Source of the DNA: Arctopsyche grandis
Taxonomy: Eukaryota > Arthropoda > Insecta > Trichoptera > Hydropsychidae
Assembly: GCF_051622035.1 (NCBI RefSeq)
Contig: NC_135365.1
Span: 16,596,001-16,660,000, forward strand
Reading direction: 5' to 3'
DNA length: 64,000 nucleotides
The notes below the pieces were generated by a model. It was not told the DNA's origin. It made no database searches and saw nothing but the letters and a program-made list of their open reading frames with translations. This document shows, in pieces, positions 1 to 10,591 of the stretch (its first letter is position 1; every line of letters starts with the position of its first letter). Made by a program: the position numbers and the translations under genes.

Positions 1-280
1 GTGCATTTAGGCTAAACAATGACCGTTATTAGTTATTTCTCAGAATCGGTACGGGAAGACCCAATGTCTTGGAAATACATATCCGAATACGTGACTATAC
101 AACAGGTAAACAGATTAGGCGTCCTGAGAGATCTACCCTTTATAAGGCGGTACGTAGGCGATATAATTCATTCTGGACTTAGCAGTGACACTGCGTGTAT
201 CTCCTTAATCATCAATAAATGCTGTGAAACGACTGTTGGCCGTTTACTTGGATCCTCCACCCACCCCTACGCAACAATAT
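1..280 (+). repeat. Dispersed repeat fragment shared with 42.4-42.6 kb
   Basis: The stretch around positions 205-275 (ATCAATAAATGCTGTGAAAC, then TTGGATCCT and CCTACGCAACA) recurs with mismatches near 42525-42595. The region is open in one plus-strand frame from position 19, but the protein is not recognisable. It may be the remnant of a LINE or another dispersed element that continues left of the window. Confidence 0.4.
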
Positions 281-1060
281 GTATACATATGTATATAGTA
301 CAAAAAGCATTTCTTCGTTTGCTCATATCTCTACCCTACTCCTTTCCATTTGGGCATGTTTGGGTATAATTAATTCCCTTGAACTCTGGAGAAGCTTCTC
401 ATTTATTCGTTTTGTTGTTCAGCTTCTACGTGGTAATATCCGTTTTTGCTGGAACAGTTGGACATTATGTCTCTAATAATGGTAAGAAAAGTCATTTGAT
501 GGTTGTACCTCCTGCTAGCACAGTTCTTTATCGGATGGCTCCTATTCTAAGAGTTATCCGACTTAACAATAAAATCGTTGCTGCTGTGCCTGAATGTGAT
601 ATTTTCCAGCTGAGTGAGCGTAGGCGATTAAAGATTACTTTAACCAATTCGTCTGGTAGCTTGCGCTCATCATTATTTTCATGATTGGATGTGATATATA
701 TAATACATACATATGTATGAATTTTGATCTTCTCTTTTCCATTTGGGTCTCACGGGGATGCTTTGTATTCACGGCTGATTTTTATACATTGTACATATGT
801 ATGCACATACATAAATATGTTTATGTATATTGGTGCTGATTGTTGATGCAAGACATTCTCAAATTTTCTCCTTATATTAAACTATTTTTGTGACTATTTG
901 TTCTATTTTTATGTATTTTTTCTCTACGATTTATATATATTTTGTTTCTTCTTAGTTATATTTTCGACCATTGTGACGCATTAGGAATTGCTGTAATGCA
1001 ACAATGGTCCAAACTTTCGACTATTTAAAGCATATTGTGTTTAAGTAACCTTTATTTAAC
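281..1060 (+). mobile_element. 5'-truncated non-LTR retrotransposon (LINE family 2), C-terminal RT tail plus 3' UTR
   Basis: The sequence from about 350 to 440 (GGAGAAGCTTCTCATTTATTCG, CTTCTACGTGGTAATA) matches the reverse complement of 23105-23200, inside a fragment with clear reverse-transcriptase motifs. The open frame 379-684 reads like a LINE C-terminus but has no catalytic motif. The 3' UTR (ATTTTGATCTTCT, TTCACGGCTG, TTGATGCAAGACA, ACCATTGTGACGCATTAGGAATT) recurs on the minus strand at 44.3-44.5 kb and 45.73-45.86 kb. It is a dead, 5'-truncated copy on the plus strand. The right boundary, near 1030-1060, is approximate. Confidence 0.7.
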
Positions 1061-1192
1061 GCGAAAGTAAAGCTATCCCACCTTCAACGCATCACGCTGC
1101 GAGTGTGACAATAATCGCGCCACGCCTACCTCGCGCTCGAATGTACTGACCATTCATAAACACACAGCGGATGGCCCACGTCAGCAAATATA

Positions 1193-1285
1193 TCTATACC
1201 TATATATAAAATTGAATGTCTGTGGAACGGGAACGAGAATTGCACGCGTTATTGTGGCATTGCATCGCATGCCGGGTTCAGCTAG
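1193..1285 (+). mobile_element. Very short Helitron-like element
   Basis: It starts with TCTATACCTATATATAAA, a Helitron-type 5' end, and ends with a GGCAT...ATGCC hairpin followed about 8 nt later by CTAG. The flanking bases are A and T, the usual Helitron target. There is no coding capacity, so it would be an internally deleted non-autonomous copy of 93 bp. It abuts the TTA-flanked element that starts at 1293. Confidence 0.55.
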
Positions 1286-1292
1286 TACCTTA

Positions 1293-1588
1293 GGGCGGTT
1301 TCAGACTAACGTTTTATACGCGCGTATAATCTGGTTTTTTGAAGTGCATGTAGGCGCGTATAGGCGCGTCGTTTTCCATACGCGCAACTCGTACGAGCGT
1401 AGACGCACCTATACGCTCGTATTATTCATGTTGATACTAAATCACTACTACCGGTTCGAACGAAAATGCCGGAATAAGCCCGTGTACGCGCGTACGGTTT
1501 TTTGAAGCGCAAAAAGTAGCGCGCGTGTAAGCGCGTATGCCGAAACGACGGTATACGCGCAGAAAAATACGCTAGTCTGAAACCGCCC
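1293..1588. mobile_element. CpG-rich TIR element with TTA target duplication (PIF/Harbinger-like MITE)
   Basis: The left end GGGCGGTTTCAGACTAACG is mirrored by CTAGTCTGAAACCGCCC at the right end. A 3-bp TTA lies on both sides (1290-1292 and 1589-1591), as expected for the PIF/Harbinger superfamily. The 296-bp interior is full of GCGCGTA-type motifs and is far richer in CpG than its surroundings. There is no transposase. The open frames across it are by-products of the GC-rich inverted repeats. Confidence 0.7.
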
Positions 1589-1599
1589 TTATAGTATAA

Positions 1600-2391
1600 A
1601 ATATACATTTTAGGTTCTCAATATCTCTTTATGTATTTTTACTAATAGGTTATATAATGAATGTTAAAATGTTTATATGTAATACAATATAATGCTGATA
1701 TATTTACATACGTACGTGTTACGGCCAAATTTTAAACGCCACATTTTGACAGCTCAGACTGATGTTGTATTTACGATTTCGTCCTTCTGACTTGATTTTG
1801 CGCTTAGTGTATCTGATCTGCAATATTTTACGAACCTTTTATCATACTAGATTCTATAAGCCATTTTAGCCAATTTCCCATTTCGTTTTTGTAATCCCAC
1901 ATATCGAAGATTATAACTATAGGTAGGACCAGAAGCGTGCTTTTTCCAGGAATTAGGGCATTTTGGGTCTATTTACAAAACTGGAGTGCAAAAAAAAGGT
2001 TCATCATAAAAATTAACTATGCACGGCGAACAACAAACAAAGAACGGCACGCTTCCGGCCCTGCCTCTAATTATAACTTTCAAAATTTCGTTGATGAAAT
2101 AGTGAAAAAAATAGAAAATGCATCCACATATTTTGTAATTAAACTTGCGAGGTATGTACAAAAAAAGTATCCAAAACAGGCCCAGGTATTGGTTATAAAC
2201 ATAGATTTCGTTTGACAGTCGGTGATATATAACCCCAAATTTGTGACTATACTACTTTATGAAACGGACCTATGTACATATGTCTGTACCTTCTGTTCGT
2301 GTAGACTTTGATGGCATTCATGTGACTCAACCTATGTACATAGATCGATACAGTTTCAATACGATATTATACTGAAAATAATTATGAATAA
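1600..2391. other. Unattributed AT-rich sequence
   Basis: No repeat or gene is recognised. A plus-strand frame at 1937-2215 is open for about 92 codons and reads NFVDEIVKKIENASTYF in its second half. It has no ATG at its start and no recognised family, so it is not called as a gene. Confidence 0.3.
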
Positions 2392-2400
2392 AAATAATAA

Positions 2401-2862
2401 GGTTGAGGCTATTTGCAGGTACTGTATCTGCAAATTATTGGTTATTTGCAGGTACTATATCTGCACAGCCTTCTGCGCATGCGCGTGAACTTATAATCCG
2501 ATTATAATTTCTTACATTTAATGTATGCTAGACTTGTTATAATAGATTTATATCATTTAGCTAGTTCGCGGCTTGTACTTGTATGTAGGTATTATACGTT
2601 GTATATGATAATAATTTTGTAACAATTAATAATATTACCTAATTTGGATTATATTTTTTACTCTACGTTACTTTACGAGTTCGAACTAAATTTGAAAAGG
2701 TTTAAAACAAAATTTTAACAGTTAACACGCTGACATTGACAGTTCACAATGCTTTGCGCCTGTCGCAGATACAGTACCTGCAAATAGCCAGTAATTCGCA
2801 GATATAGTACCTGCAAATAGCCAATAATTTGCAGATATTAGTGCCTGCAAAAAGGCACAACC
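2401..2862. mobile_element. 462-bp inverted-repeat element with 9-bp target duplication
   Basis: The ends are GGTTGAGGCTATTTGCAGG on the left and, read in reverse complement, GGTTGTGCCTTTTTGCAGG on the right. Both arms carry repeats of the type TTTGCAGGTACTRTATCTGC. The 9-bp AAATAATAA flanks both sides (2392-2400 and 2863-2871). No coding capacity is seen. The TSD length fits Mutator-like or related DNA transposons, but the superfamily is an inference. Confidence 0.7.
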
Positions 2863-2871
2863 AAATAATAA

Positions 2872-4377
2872 TTCAATAAAATTATAAATAGAAATAATTA
2901 AATCAATTTTTAAATAGTAATTAAATATTTTTTTTTTAAAAATAATATTCTGTAACACTAAAAAGCATAAAATAAAAAAAAAAATAATAAAAAAAAGTTT
3001 TTTAAAAACAAGGGTCTTATTTCGGGGTATTGGACATTAGAAGTATTTTTACATGACGGCGTGGGTGGTACTCCAGCCTTCCAAAAATGTTATTATGAGG
3101 AGGTTTTCCTGTAGAAATACGACTTTGCTTTGTGTTGTGACGCCTTGATTTGTTGATACGATTAACAATTACCAGGTCTTTATAAGATGTTAAACAGGGC
3201 ACACAACTTATTTCCTAGAATGTGGTCTCCAGCAACATGCGTATGCCGGTAGCTTTATGTGGGTGTGCGTCTGTATGACGCCTGAAGTGGTTCACACTTG
3301 ACTGCAAATCAAATTAAACTCGGATTGGGGGGGTGGAAAAGCGTCGGAAAACAAAGCTCACCCCCCATGCTTTGCAAAAATATTATCATTTGAATGATCC
3401 CCAACTCAATCCCGGTTCCCATGAACGGCCCATTCCTCCTAGCGAGCTCGTGAAGATTTTTTTTAATTAAAAATAAATTCGCGTCGGCCCGTCAAATCCG
3501 AAAGAGATTAATAATGTTTCAGGCGTATAGAGTCGTCGTCGTCGTGTCTTCTTCGCAACGTGATTTCTTTTTTCTCCCCCTCTGTAGGGGATTAATTATG
3601 GAGCTCCGGAGGCGATTGGTTCGGAAGGGTAGGCAGGATGTAAATCCGACACGAAAAGATTGACTTTTTGGTGTGCGTTGCTTCGAAATTACTACGTGTA
3701 ATGAAAGTCGATTCGCAAGACGAAGGGAACATCCGAAAGCAGTAGTAAGTAAGGATCAGTCGATACAGTGAGTTGTTATATGGTAAACGTGTCTAATAGC
3801 AATTACAATACATTAGAGTGTTAGATATAGTAATAGTGAGAGTGTGAATACGGCGTTGTTAGTGCTGGAGAAAATAGATCAGCATGAGATGGTTTACCAA
3901 ATTTATCCAATTCCTCAATTTTTTAGACATGCAAGGTACCAGAGGAAGTGTCAGAATACATTATAGAATCATCAGTTGTGAGAAACAATTATGTAGATGA
4001 GTTTGGAATAACAACACTCACATTTTTCATATGTACATTTTGAATGCATACGAAATATTTACCTTTCATATAAATTCTGAAAATTAGGAGAACGGGTAAG
4101 GCTTGCTTATTGGACGGAAAAATTTCACGGAAAAACGGGCTTTCGACAAAATGAAATTCATGTTTTGAATTTGTAAGCGTTTTAATCTGAAAACATATCT
4201 AAGAATAAATTTTCACGCCCGTTAAAAGCGAACGCCTAATTAATTAGTAATATAATTTGATTTGCACGATGACCATTTTTAATTGGTTAATTAAATGCAA
4301 GTTGATAATTAAACACATGTAATAGTATTTTGCTATAAAATAAATAGGCTATTCGATTTTTTGGATAATTTTATTTT
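2872..4377. other. Non-genic stretch with a GC-richer unique island at about 3050-3770
   Basis: After the poly(A)-rich start, the part from 3050 to 3770 is GC-richer, with a (GTC)4 run near 3534 and a C-run near 3575, and matches no repeat in the window. The remainder is AT-rich. No ORF of note is present. The island could be regulatory or UTR sequence, but nothing shows this directly. Confidence 0.3.
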
Positions 4378-4885
4378 TATTTTTTATTTAATCAATCATG
4401 CACACTTGTGCATGGTTGATTAAATAAAAAATAAATTCTTATAGATTGCTCCAATGCGACGAGTGTACCACACAGTTCAAGAAATTTCAATTGTAAATAT
4501 ATAATTATTTTATATTTTTACATTAAACACGACATCTATGGTCAAATATTGTATAGAATTATTGTAAGCATTATGCATAGAAAATATGATCAACATCGTG
4601 CAGATATATCTATGGGGAAATTGCAGCATTTATAAGTATATAAGTACATACCAGTGAAAAGTCAAGATGCTGAATAACTCGAATTTCGCAAGAGAGGTTT
4701 TGAATTTTGCCAATATGTAGCAACCGTTTCAATGAAAATCAGATAAATTGGCAAACTCTGACCGGAAACAATTGACCTGGAATGACAAACCAAGGTCTAG
4801 CCAGCAGCAACTGGTGGGAATCGAATCCGTGACCCCTTTGTTCGAAAGCATTATATGCTAACCACTAGTCTATGATGTTAGTTGT
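4378..4885 (-). mobile_element. tRNA-derived SINE, copy 1 (tail type b, palindromic tail)
   Basis: Read on the minus strand, a degenerate tRNA-like head with a box-B-like GATTCCCACC segment is followed by the body common to the family (GGTCTAGCC..., CAAACTCTG, TTTCAATGAAAATCAGA). The tail TACACTCGTCGCATTGGAGC matches the copy at 60.7 kb. The 3' strand of the tail hairpin is missing. In its place is a near-perfect 27-bp palindrome (4378-4404 with 4407-4433). Confidence 0.75.
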
Positions 4886-5049
4886 AAATAAGTACAGGTT
4901 TTTTGTTGAAAGTTTCATAGTTGAATTACTTTTTTTAGGGGTGTAAAATATTTTTTTTTTATTCTTTATGGGACATTATATAATACTGCGTCATCATTTA
5001 TATAAAACATTTAAATATATTATTAGCTAATGATTGAGTTGTCAATTTA

Positions 5050-5740
5050 GAATTTATTTAAGGAAATGTCTCTCTCGGAGTGCCAAAAATATCGTACAGA
5101 TTTGAATGGGTCTCCAATAGAAGTCGACTTCCGAATTCGAAGGCGTCAGAAACGCTTCGGAATACTAATGAATGTTTGTAGCGTTGATATTCCCCGTCGA
5201 ACCGGAAAAAAATCAGGTCAATTGCATTCGATATGAATTATTCATCTCGCCATTTGTACATTGTACCGGATTAATCATCGGTCAGGTCGGTGGCTGTTGC
5301 ACTCCCCGTTACTCACAACCCTCCCCGTATATCCCGCTGGAACGATACAGGGGGTTGTTGTTATGGCTTTCGAATATCGCTTAAGGGTGTTCGGAGAAGG
5401 GTTGTAGCTGTGTGTAGTGTCGGTAGCCGACTCCACCTGTCCGGATGATAAACGATCCCGGGCGGGGCTGGTTAAAAAGGAAAACTTCTTTAATTTACTC
5501 GGTTCGGTATTTATAATATCCTGTGGATGCTCGAGCAAGGATACAACTTTGTTTGTCGGATGTCGAGACCGTGATCGATACGCTATAATTAGTATTTACA
5601 CAACTCCGTATATATAATATGAATGTGTGTAGATATTTCTTCGTATTTGGATTTAAGTGTCTAGGAATTGGGTACAAGAAGTAAATATGTGTATAAATAT
5701 ATTTAGTGTTTAAACTTGGGTTCACCATTGAACGTTGGAA
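5050..5740. other. Unique stretch, GC-richer in part
   Basis: Several short frames overlap between 5170 and 5620, on both strands and mutually incompatible. None has a recognisable motif. No similarity to other parts of the window was seen. Confidence 0.25.
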
Positions 5741-5744
5741 AATT

Positions 5745-6091
5745 GAAGTCGTAAGATCGGAGGAATGCTATGTACTCGTTGAAGCAAAATATGGAATGCT
5801 GTGTGCTCGTCCAAGCAAATATGACAAAGGCAGTTGATACAGTGGAGAGAGATTGAAGGGATTAAAATGGCTCACATATGTAGTTAGTAGAATGAAAGTT
5901 GGACAAATTTAACGATTTACTATACCATTAGCAAATTTATAAATGGTATCCGAAATAATGTAAAATTGGGCAAAGAAGGCCACAAAGTATGTAGATGAGT
6001 GGATGGCATTTGAGAAAAATGTGTGGGGTGAGATGGATGAGAGTTGCTGAAAACAGAAACGATTGGAAGTGTGTGAAAGAGGCCTTCATTC
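5745..6091 (+). mobile_element. RTE-like LINE 3' fragment, copy 1
   Basis: Despite frameshifts the plus strand encodes pieces of the C-terminal segment of an RTE-like endonuclease/RT protein: an LKWLTY-like piece, then GEMDESC and DWKCVKEAFI, equivalent to MCEVRWMRVAQNRP and the following tail in the copy at 53.7 kb. The foldback element starting at 6092 directly follows and probably inserted into its 3' end. Not functional. Confidence 0.6.
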
Positions 6092-6285
6092 GGGTTTGGT
6101 GCATCCGCTCTAAAATCGCCAGATTAACAGAACGGCAGCTTTAAACGTAATTCTCGTTTTTTCAAATGATAGATTGCACATCAGATGACGAGTAACCTTT
6201 CGATGTGCACAGATGCAATTATTAAAATTGAGTTGGATCTTTCTGGCGGGTTTAATAAGGCAAGATTCGGAACTTTGTGTATTGT
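6092..6285 (+). mobile_element. Half of a foldback element (family A)
   Basis: It starts with GGGTTTGGTGCATCCGC and follows the left arm of the complete copy at 34079-34448 almost base for base to the centre (CAAGATTCGGAAC). The right arm is absent, so it no longer forms a hairpin and no target duplication can be seen. Confidence 0.75.
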
Positions 6286-6289
6286 GTAT

Positions 6290-7025
6290 TGTCCTTTGAT
6301 ATTAAAAAGTGTGATGGATTTGCAATATACGTATTTATTATACATATGTACAGTACATTTAAATAAAAAAAATATGTGATGATTTTTTTTTATTTGACAT
6401 TCTCATAATACGACTATAATTTTCCACCAGGTCCATTGATGGAAATACAAAATTCATGCTTTTCGCTCCGGGCTTATATATTTACATACATAAATATATA
6501 GACAATATCATCATTATCTTCAGCCCCTAAATTCTCTCAACAGTATTTGATTAAATGGTTTTAAGTTTTAATTATGGTTTTGAGAAGCTCTTGTATATGT
6601 TTATTTGCATAATTTGCTAAAATCTGATAGAGTTTCTGCCTGTTTGCAATCTATTTAAATTGTATAAAATATAGTTGGTGCATAAGTACAGGTAATGCTT
6701 CGGTAATTGGAACATTCAAGATGGCTGGCTAAGAAACCCCTACAGCTAATACATACATACATATGTATGTATATCGTTAGTGAAAAAAAGCGCTTTTAAT
6801 GATTAAATAACGGTCAAATGTCATCGTACTGGCAACATTTTATTAATTTATTTCAAATATAAATACAATTCCTATACTTTTCAATGAGTTTATATGAAGC
6901 GAAATAATCTAATCATGGAATATTTTTGTAATAAGTATTTATGAATGACATAAATGTAAAACATAAGTTTTATTACGATGTAACTTATCTATATTAGTAA
7001 TTGGTTTTCATGTTTATTATTATTA
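6290..7025. other. AT-rich non-genic sequence
   Basis: Only simple AT-rich sequence and TACATATGTA-type palindromes (for example 6755-6772) are seen. No gene or repeat is recognised. Confidence 0.3.
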
Positions 7026-7027
7026 CT

Positions 7028-7440
7028 AATTTTTTTACCCGGCTTCGCTCAGTATTTGTAATATAAACAGCTTAAACATGGCGAATCTAATATTAAATGT
7101 TCATTTTTTTAATCAATTTATTTGAATTGAAAAAAAAAATCTAATCGTCATAGAAACTGTTTTGTTTACGAAGTTCTCCCCCGGAAAATGCCCCCTGCGC
7201 CACCTGGGGGTCTTCGCCCCCGGCGCCCCCCAGGCCTTCGCCCCTGCCGCCCCCCGTCCCCATGTCATCACGGAAATTTTGACTTTTTTTCGAAGTTCCG
7301 AACCAAATCCAAACCAACAATACTTACAAAGTCTCTTTCAAAATTATATATATCTGATTATCATTTTCTCAAACATTATATTCAAACAATATCAACGGAG
7401 CAGTTGAGATCCTCGGATAATATTTTAGAAATAGCCTAAC
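7028..7440 (+). repeat. Dispersed repeat H, copy with a C-rich insert
   Basis: The motif ACCCGGCTTCGCTCAGTATTT and the following 120 bases match the reverse complement of 47600-47790, as does the block ACAAAGTCTCTTTCAAAATT at 7326-7345. Between these blocks, 7168-7262 is an unusual C-rich segment with two partial copies of CTTCGCCCC-GCCGCCCCCC and a CCTGGGGG/CCCCCAGG inverted repeat. The second copy has only an AT-rich join at this point. The proline-rich frames here are not taken as genes. Confidence 0.6.
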
Positions 7441-7460
7441 TTAGTATAATATATGTATAT

Positions 7461-7941
7461 GTTACACCGAATTCATGAAATTGTCTATTACACGCATTCG
7501 GCAAGAGAATTGCCGAATGCGTGAAAAATGCAAGCACGTTGCCCAGTTCACGGATTCAGCACATTCTTTGGCGAACGCGTGTATTCGGCAAGAATTTGTC
7601 TGCTCAAAGCGTGGAGTCGGCAAATAGACAGCAGCGCTCCAGTGTTGTTTTTTAGAACTGAACAGCGTGGACAAGTGTCAAAGTGACAGCTGAATGAGGA
7701 TGTTTAATTTACATATTATTATGTATAATATGACTATATACATATGTTTCGATCATATCATATGACTTGTACATAAATTAATGCTATTTTTATACATTTC
7801 GATCAATATTTTAACAGCAGGAATTTTAAAATATTAATCAAAAGGCAAAGAATTAGCCGAATCCGTGAACTGGGCAACGTGCTTGCATTTTTCACGCATT
7901 CGGCAAATCTCTCGCCGACAATTTCACGGATTCGGTGTAAC
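7461..7941. mobile_element. 481-bp palindromic element (family C)
   Basis: The left arm GTTACACCGAAT... and its inverse ...ATTCGGTGTAAC at the right end extend for about 100 bp and include GTGAAAAATGCAAGCACGTT on both arms. The left arm contains a further 14-bp hairpin (CACGCATTCGGCAA / TTGCCGAATGCGTG). It is inserted in AT-rich sequence where the target duplication is ambiguous. No transposase is present. Confidence 0.7.
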
Positions 7942-8075
7942 ATATATATGTATGTAGTATATTGAAACTAAAGTAATTTAGATAATTTAAGTTTCTTATT
8001 ATATTATTATTCTATATTATATATGTAGTATATTGGAATTAAATTAATTTAAATCATCTAAGTTTCTAAGAATAG
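7942..8075. repeat. Imperfect tandem duplication of about 75 bp
   Basis: The unit ATGTAGTATATTG-AACTAAAGTAATTTA-AT-ATTTAAGTTTCT occurs twice, near 7951 and near 8024, with AT-rich sequence between the copies. Confidence 0.5.
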
Positions 8076-10308
8076 TGGAGTCCCACAAGGATCAATATTG
8101 GAATAAAAATAACAATATATATATATATGTATGAATTCATATATGAGAAGATTTTCGGCTTTTATATTACAATTTGTTCGTTTTTTTAATACAAGTGAAA
8201 ATCTCCAGCGCTGTTATGGTCCCAGTAAATCACGCTTGCGAAAGTTTGAGAAGTACAAATTTTAAGGGCTGTGCCAGCACGACAATCTCAGGGCTGCCGC
8301 AACGTTATATATACATATATATATATATATTTACGTCGCCATCGCGTAAGCAATTTACGAGGTGGGTTTTGTCGGTGTAAAAGCGCGCTACTATCGGTGG
8401 GCCCCTGTATGGTCCGATGGAGATTTTTTTTGGGGGTACCCGGGGGCCCAGGCTGAACTTTTACGGCACGCACGGCAAAGTTTCGTCGCCAATTCCTCGC
8501 GACTCGAATCGCTCGCATGACATAAATTTCGACGACCGGAGAAAAGAGGACGGAAAAAAGAGGGAAAGTTTTCGCCGATTATCATAAAGTCGAAATAAAA
8601 TTGATTATATTTGCTTTTATTGGTCGTTTACGCTCAATCATAAATTCTCCTTAATGGTCATCCGTACTTTGGTATAAATGAAAATTTACTCATTTAACTT
8701 ACTGCACTATATTAAGTGCGTATAAATAAAATAATAAACAAGTCTCGTTTCTTATTATAAACTCTCACTGCCATTGTGTGGAGAAAACGATAATTTAATA
8801 CAAATTTGTAATATCTTTGATTTCAAATTTATGATACACTTGGTGGATTCTTTGAATAGTAGGTCAAAAAGGATGTTGAATGTTGAATCATTGTAATCAT
8901 GGCAAAAAATGTTTTTTGGGCGATCGCAATTTGACTGATAATCCAATTACCGTTATTTAGATAGTGCTCAGTTTTTATCTAGTGCACGAATACATGCAAG
9001 AAGATAGTGACTGTGCAAAAATATAAATTTTATTTATTGTTTTTAATTAAATAGGTACATAAGGGAAAAGGCTTTTAAGCCATTTTATTTAATTTGAAAA
9101 GTTGTAATTGTAAACGAATTTCGGCTTAATCCTGTATTTTACGTTTCGGCTAATGAAGTATTTTCTTTTCGATATTATCATATTTGTAATACGAAAATTT
9201 TTCGAGCGAAAAAAATATATCAATTGAAATTGTTTCAGCTGAAAATGCGCAAAACGTGGGAGATACCGCAAAAACGCTATTTGTTATGTTAACTTTGCCG
9301 TAAAAAGGTCGAACAGAGAGACTGCCGAATAATCTGAATATTAATTCAATATAAACAGAGAATCAAAACAGAACGGAAAACACACGGACACACGGATTCG
9401 GAAAAACCTTCGCGTATTTTCGCGAAAAGATGAATTCGATTGAAATTTATTTGCACAATGGAGAGTTTTCCAGTTGGTTGATGTTTAAGTTGGATATTTC
9501 ACGGCATTTTTAAAATATATACATATATATGTATATATATTGCACGTAAAATATATTTATGTATATACACATGTATGTATGTTTGTAATATATGTAAATG
9601 TCAATAGCCGACAGTTGACATTAAATAGTAAATACGGAGTTTGAATAAAATAATTGTAATTTGATTTACATGTAAACATGACGAAGTGTTTCATTTATTT
9701 CTAAACGAATGGTTTCGAGGATATTACAATAAAGAAGTCTTGATAGCATTTCTGAAACTGTCACTTAATTCGTTGAACGAAATTTTGCCGTTATGAGTTG
9801 AGTTTCTTTGATTCCCCAATGGGAAATGTTCGGTTATAGTGGCATACAAGATTTCATTTTGCATTTCAAAAATAAAATTAAATAAAAAAAAATCTACCTG
9901 GTTATACTTCATATTGAATTTGAAAATAATGAAAGTACACCTTCCTCCGGGGAAATTAAACGGGATCTGTACTACCTCAGGTACGACGAATGGAGAATTT
10001 TTAACTGTTTTCACGGCTCGTTTTCAGTCAATTGAAATTATAAAAGAACAAATGTATCGACCTATTCTGAAACAAAGAAAAAATACCGTAAAGAGTTTAA
10101 ATTGATATTTTTCTATAATTACATATGTGAAATGTCGAAAAGTATTTTTAATTTGTCTGGATTTGAATATAGAGTTTGAATGAACCTATAGTAGTTGTAT
10201 GACACGCATATAGTTTTGTCTAAGATTTTTATGGCCTTATGTAATAATTACGTACATATATTTCATTTCAAGTTTGTCCGAAGTAAGGATAAAAAAAATA
10301 CGCGATAA
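8076..10308. other. Non-genic stretch with a GC-richer island at about 8200-8590
   Basis: The island includes a run of eight T, GGGGG and a CCCGGGGGCCC segment near 8439, and otherwise looks unique. A second weakly GC-richer patch lies at 9290-9450. Overlapping frames on both strands at 9724-10105 have no recognisable motif. A short TA run is at 8306-8331. No gene is called. Confidence 0.3.
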
Positions 10309-10591
10309 TTAATGGTCAGTTGATTTTTTTTTGATTTTTAAATGCTTTTTATTATTACGAAATTATGTTCACAATACATCTTATATCTATTTTAATAGCT
10401 ACTGATCTACTGATCATTTTCTATTTTACAATTTTAATTTAATTTGGTTAGTAATCACAGTATTATATTATTCTAATGTTAATCTAAAGCATAATAGGAA
10501 AAAGAGCTCAAAAACCTATTTACAATCCTTATAAATGTTCATAATACATCTAATACATAATATTAATTAAAAACTATCTAAAGTCGATGAC

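Noticed and set aside
7162..7439. Proline-rich frames over the C-rich segment
   Set aside because: Two frames are open at once because of C-runs. The flanks belong to a dispersed non-coding repeat.
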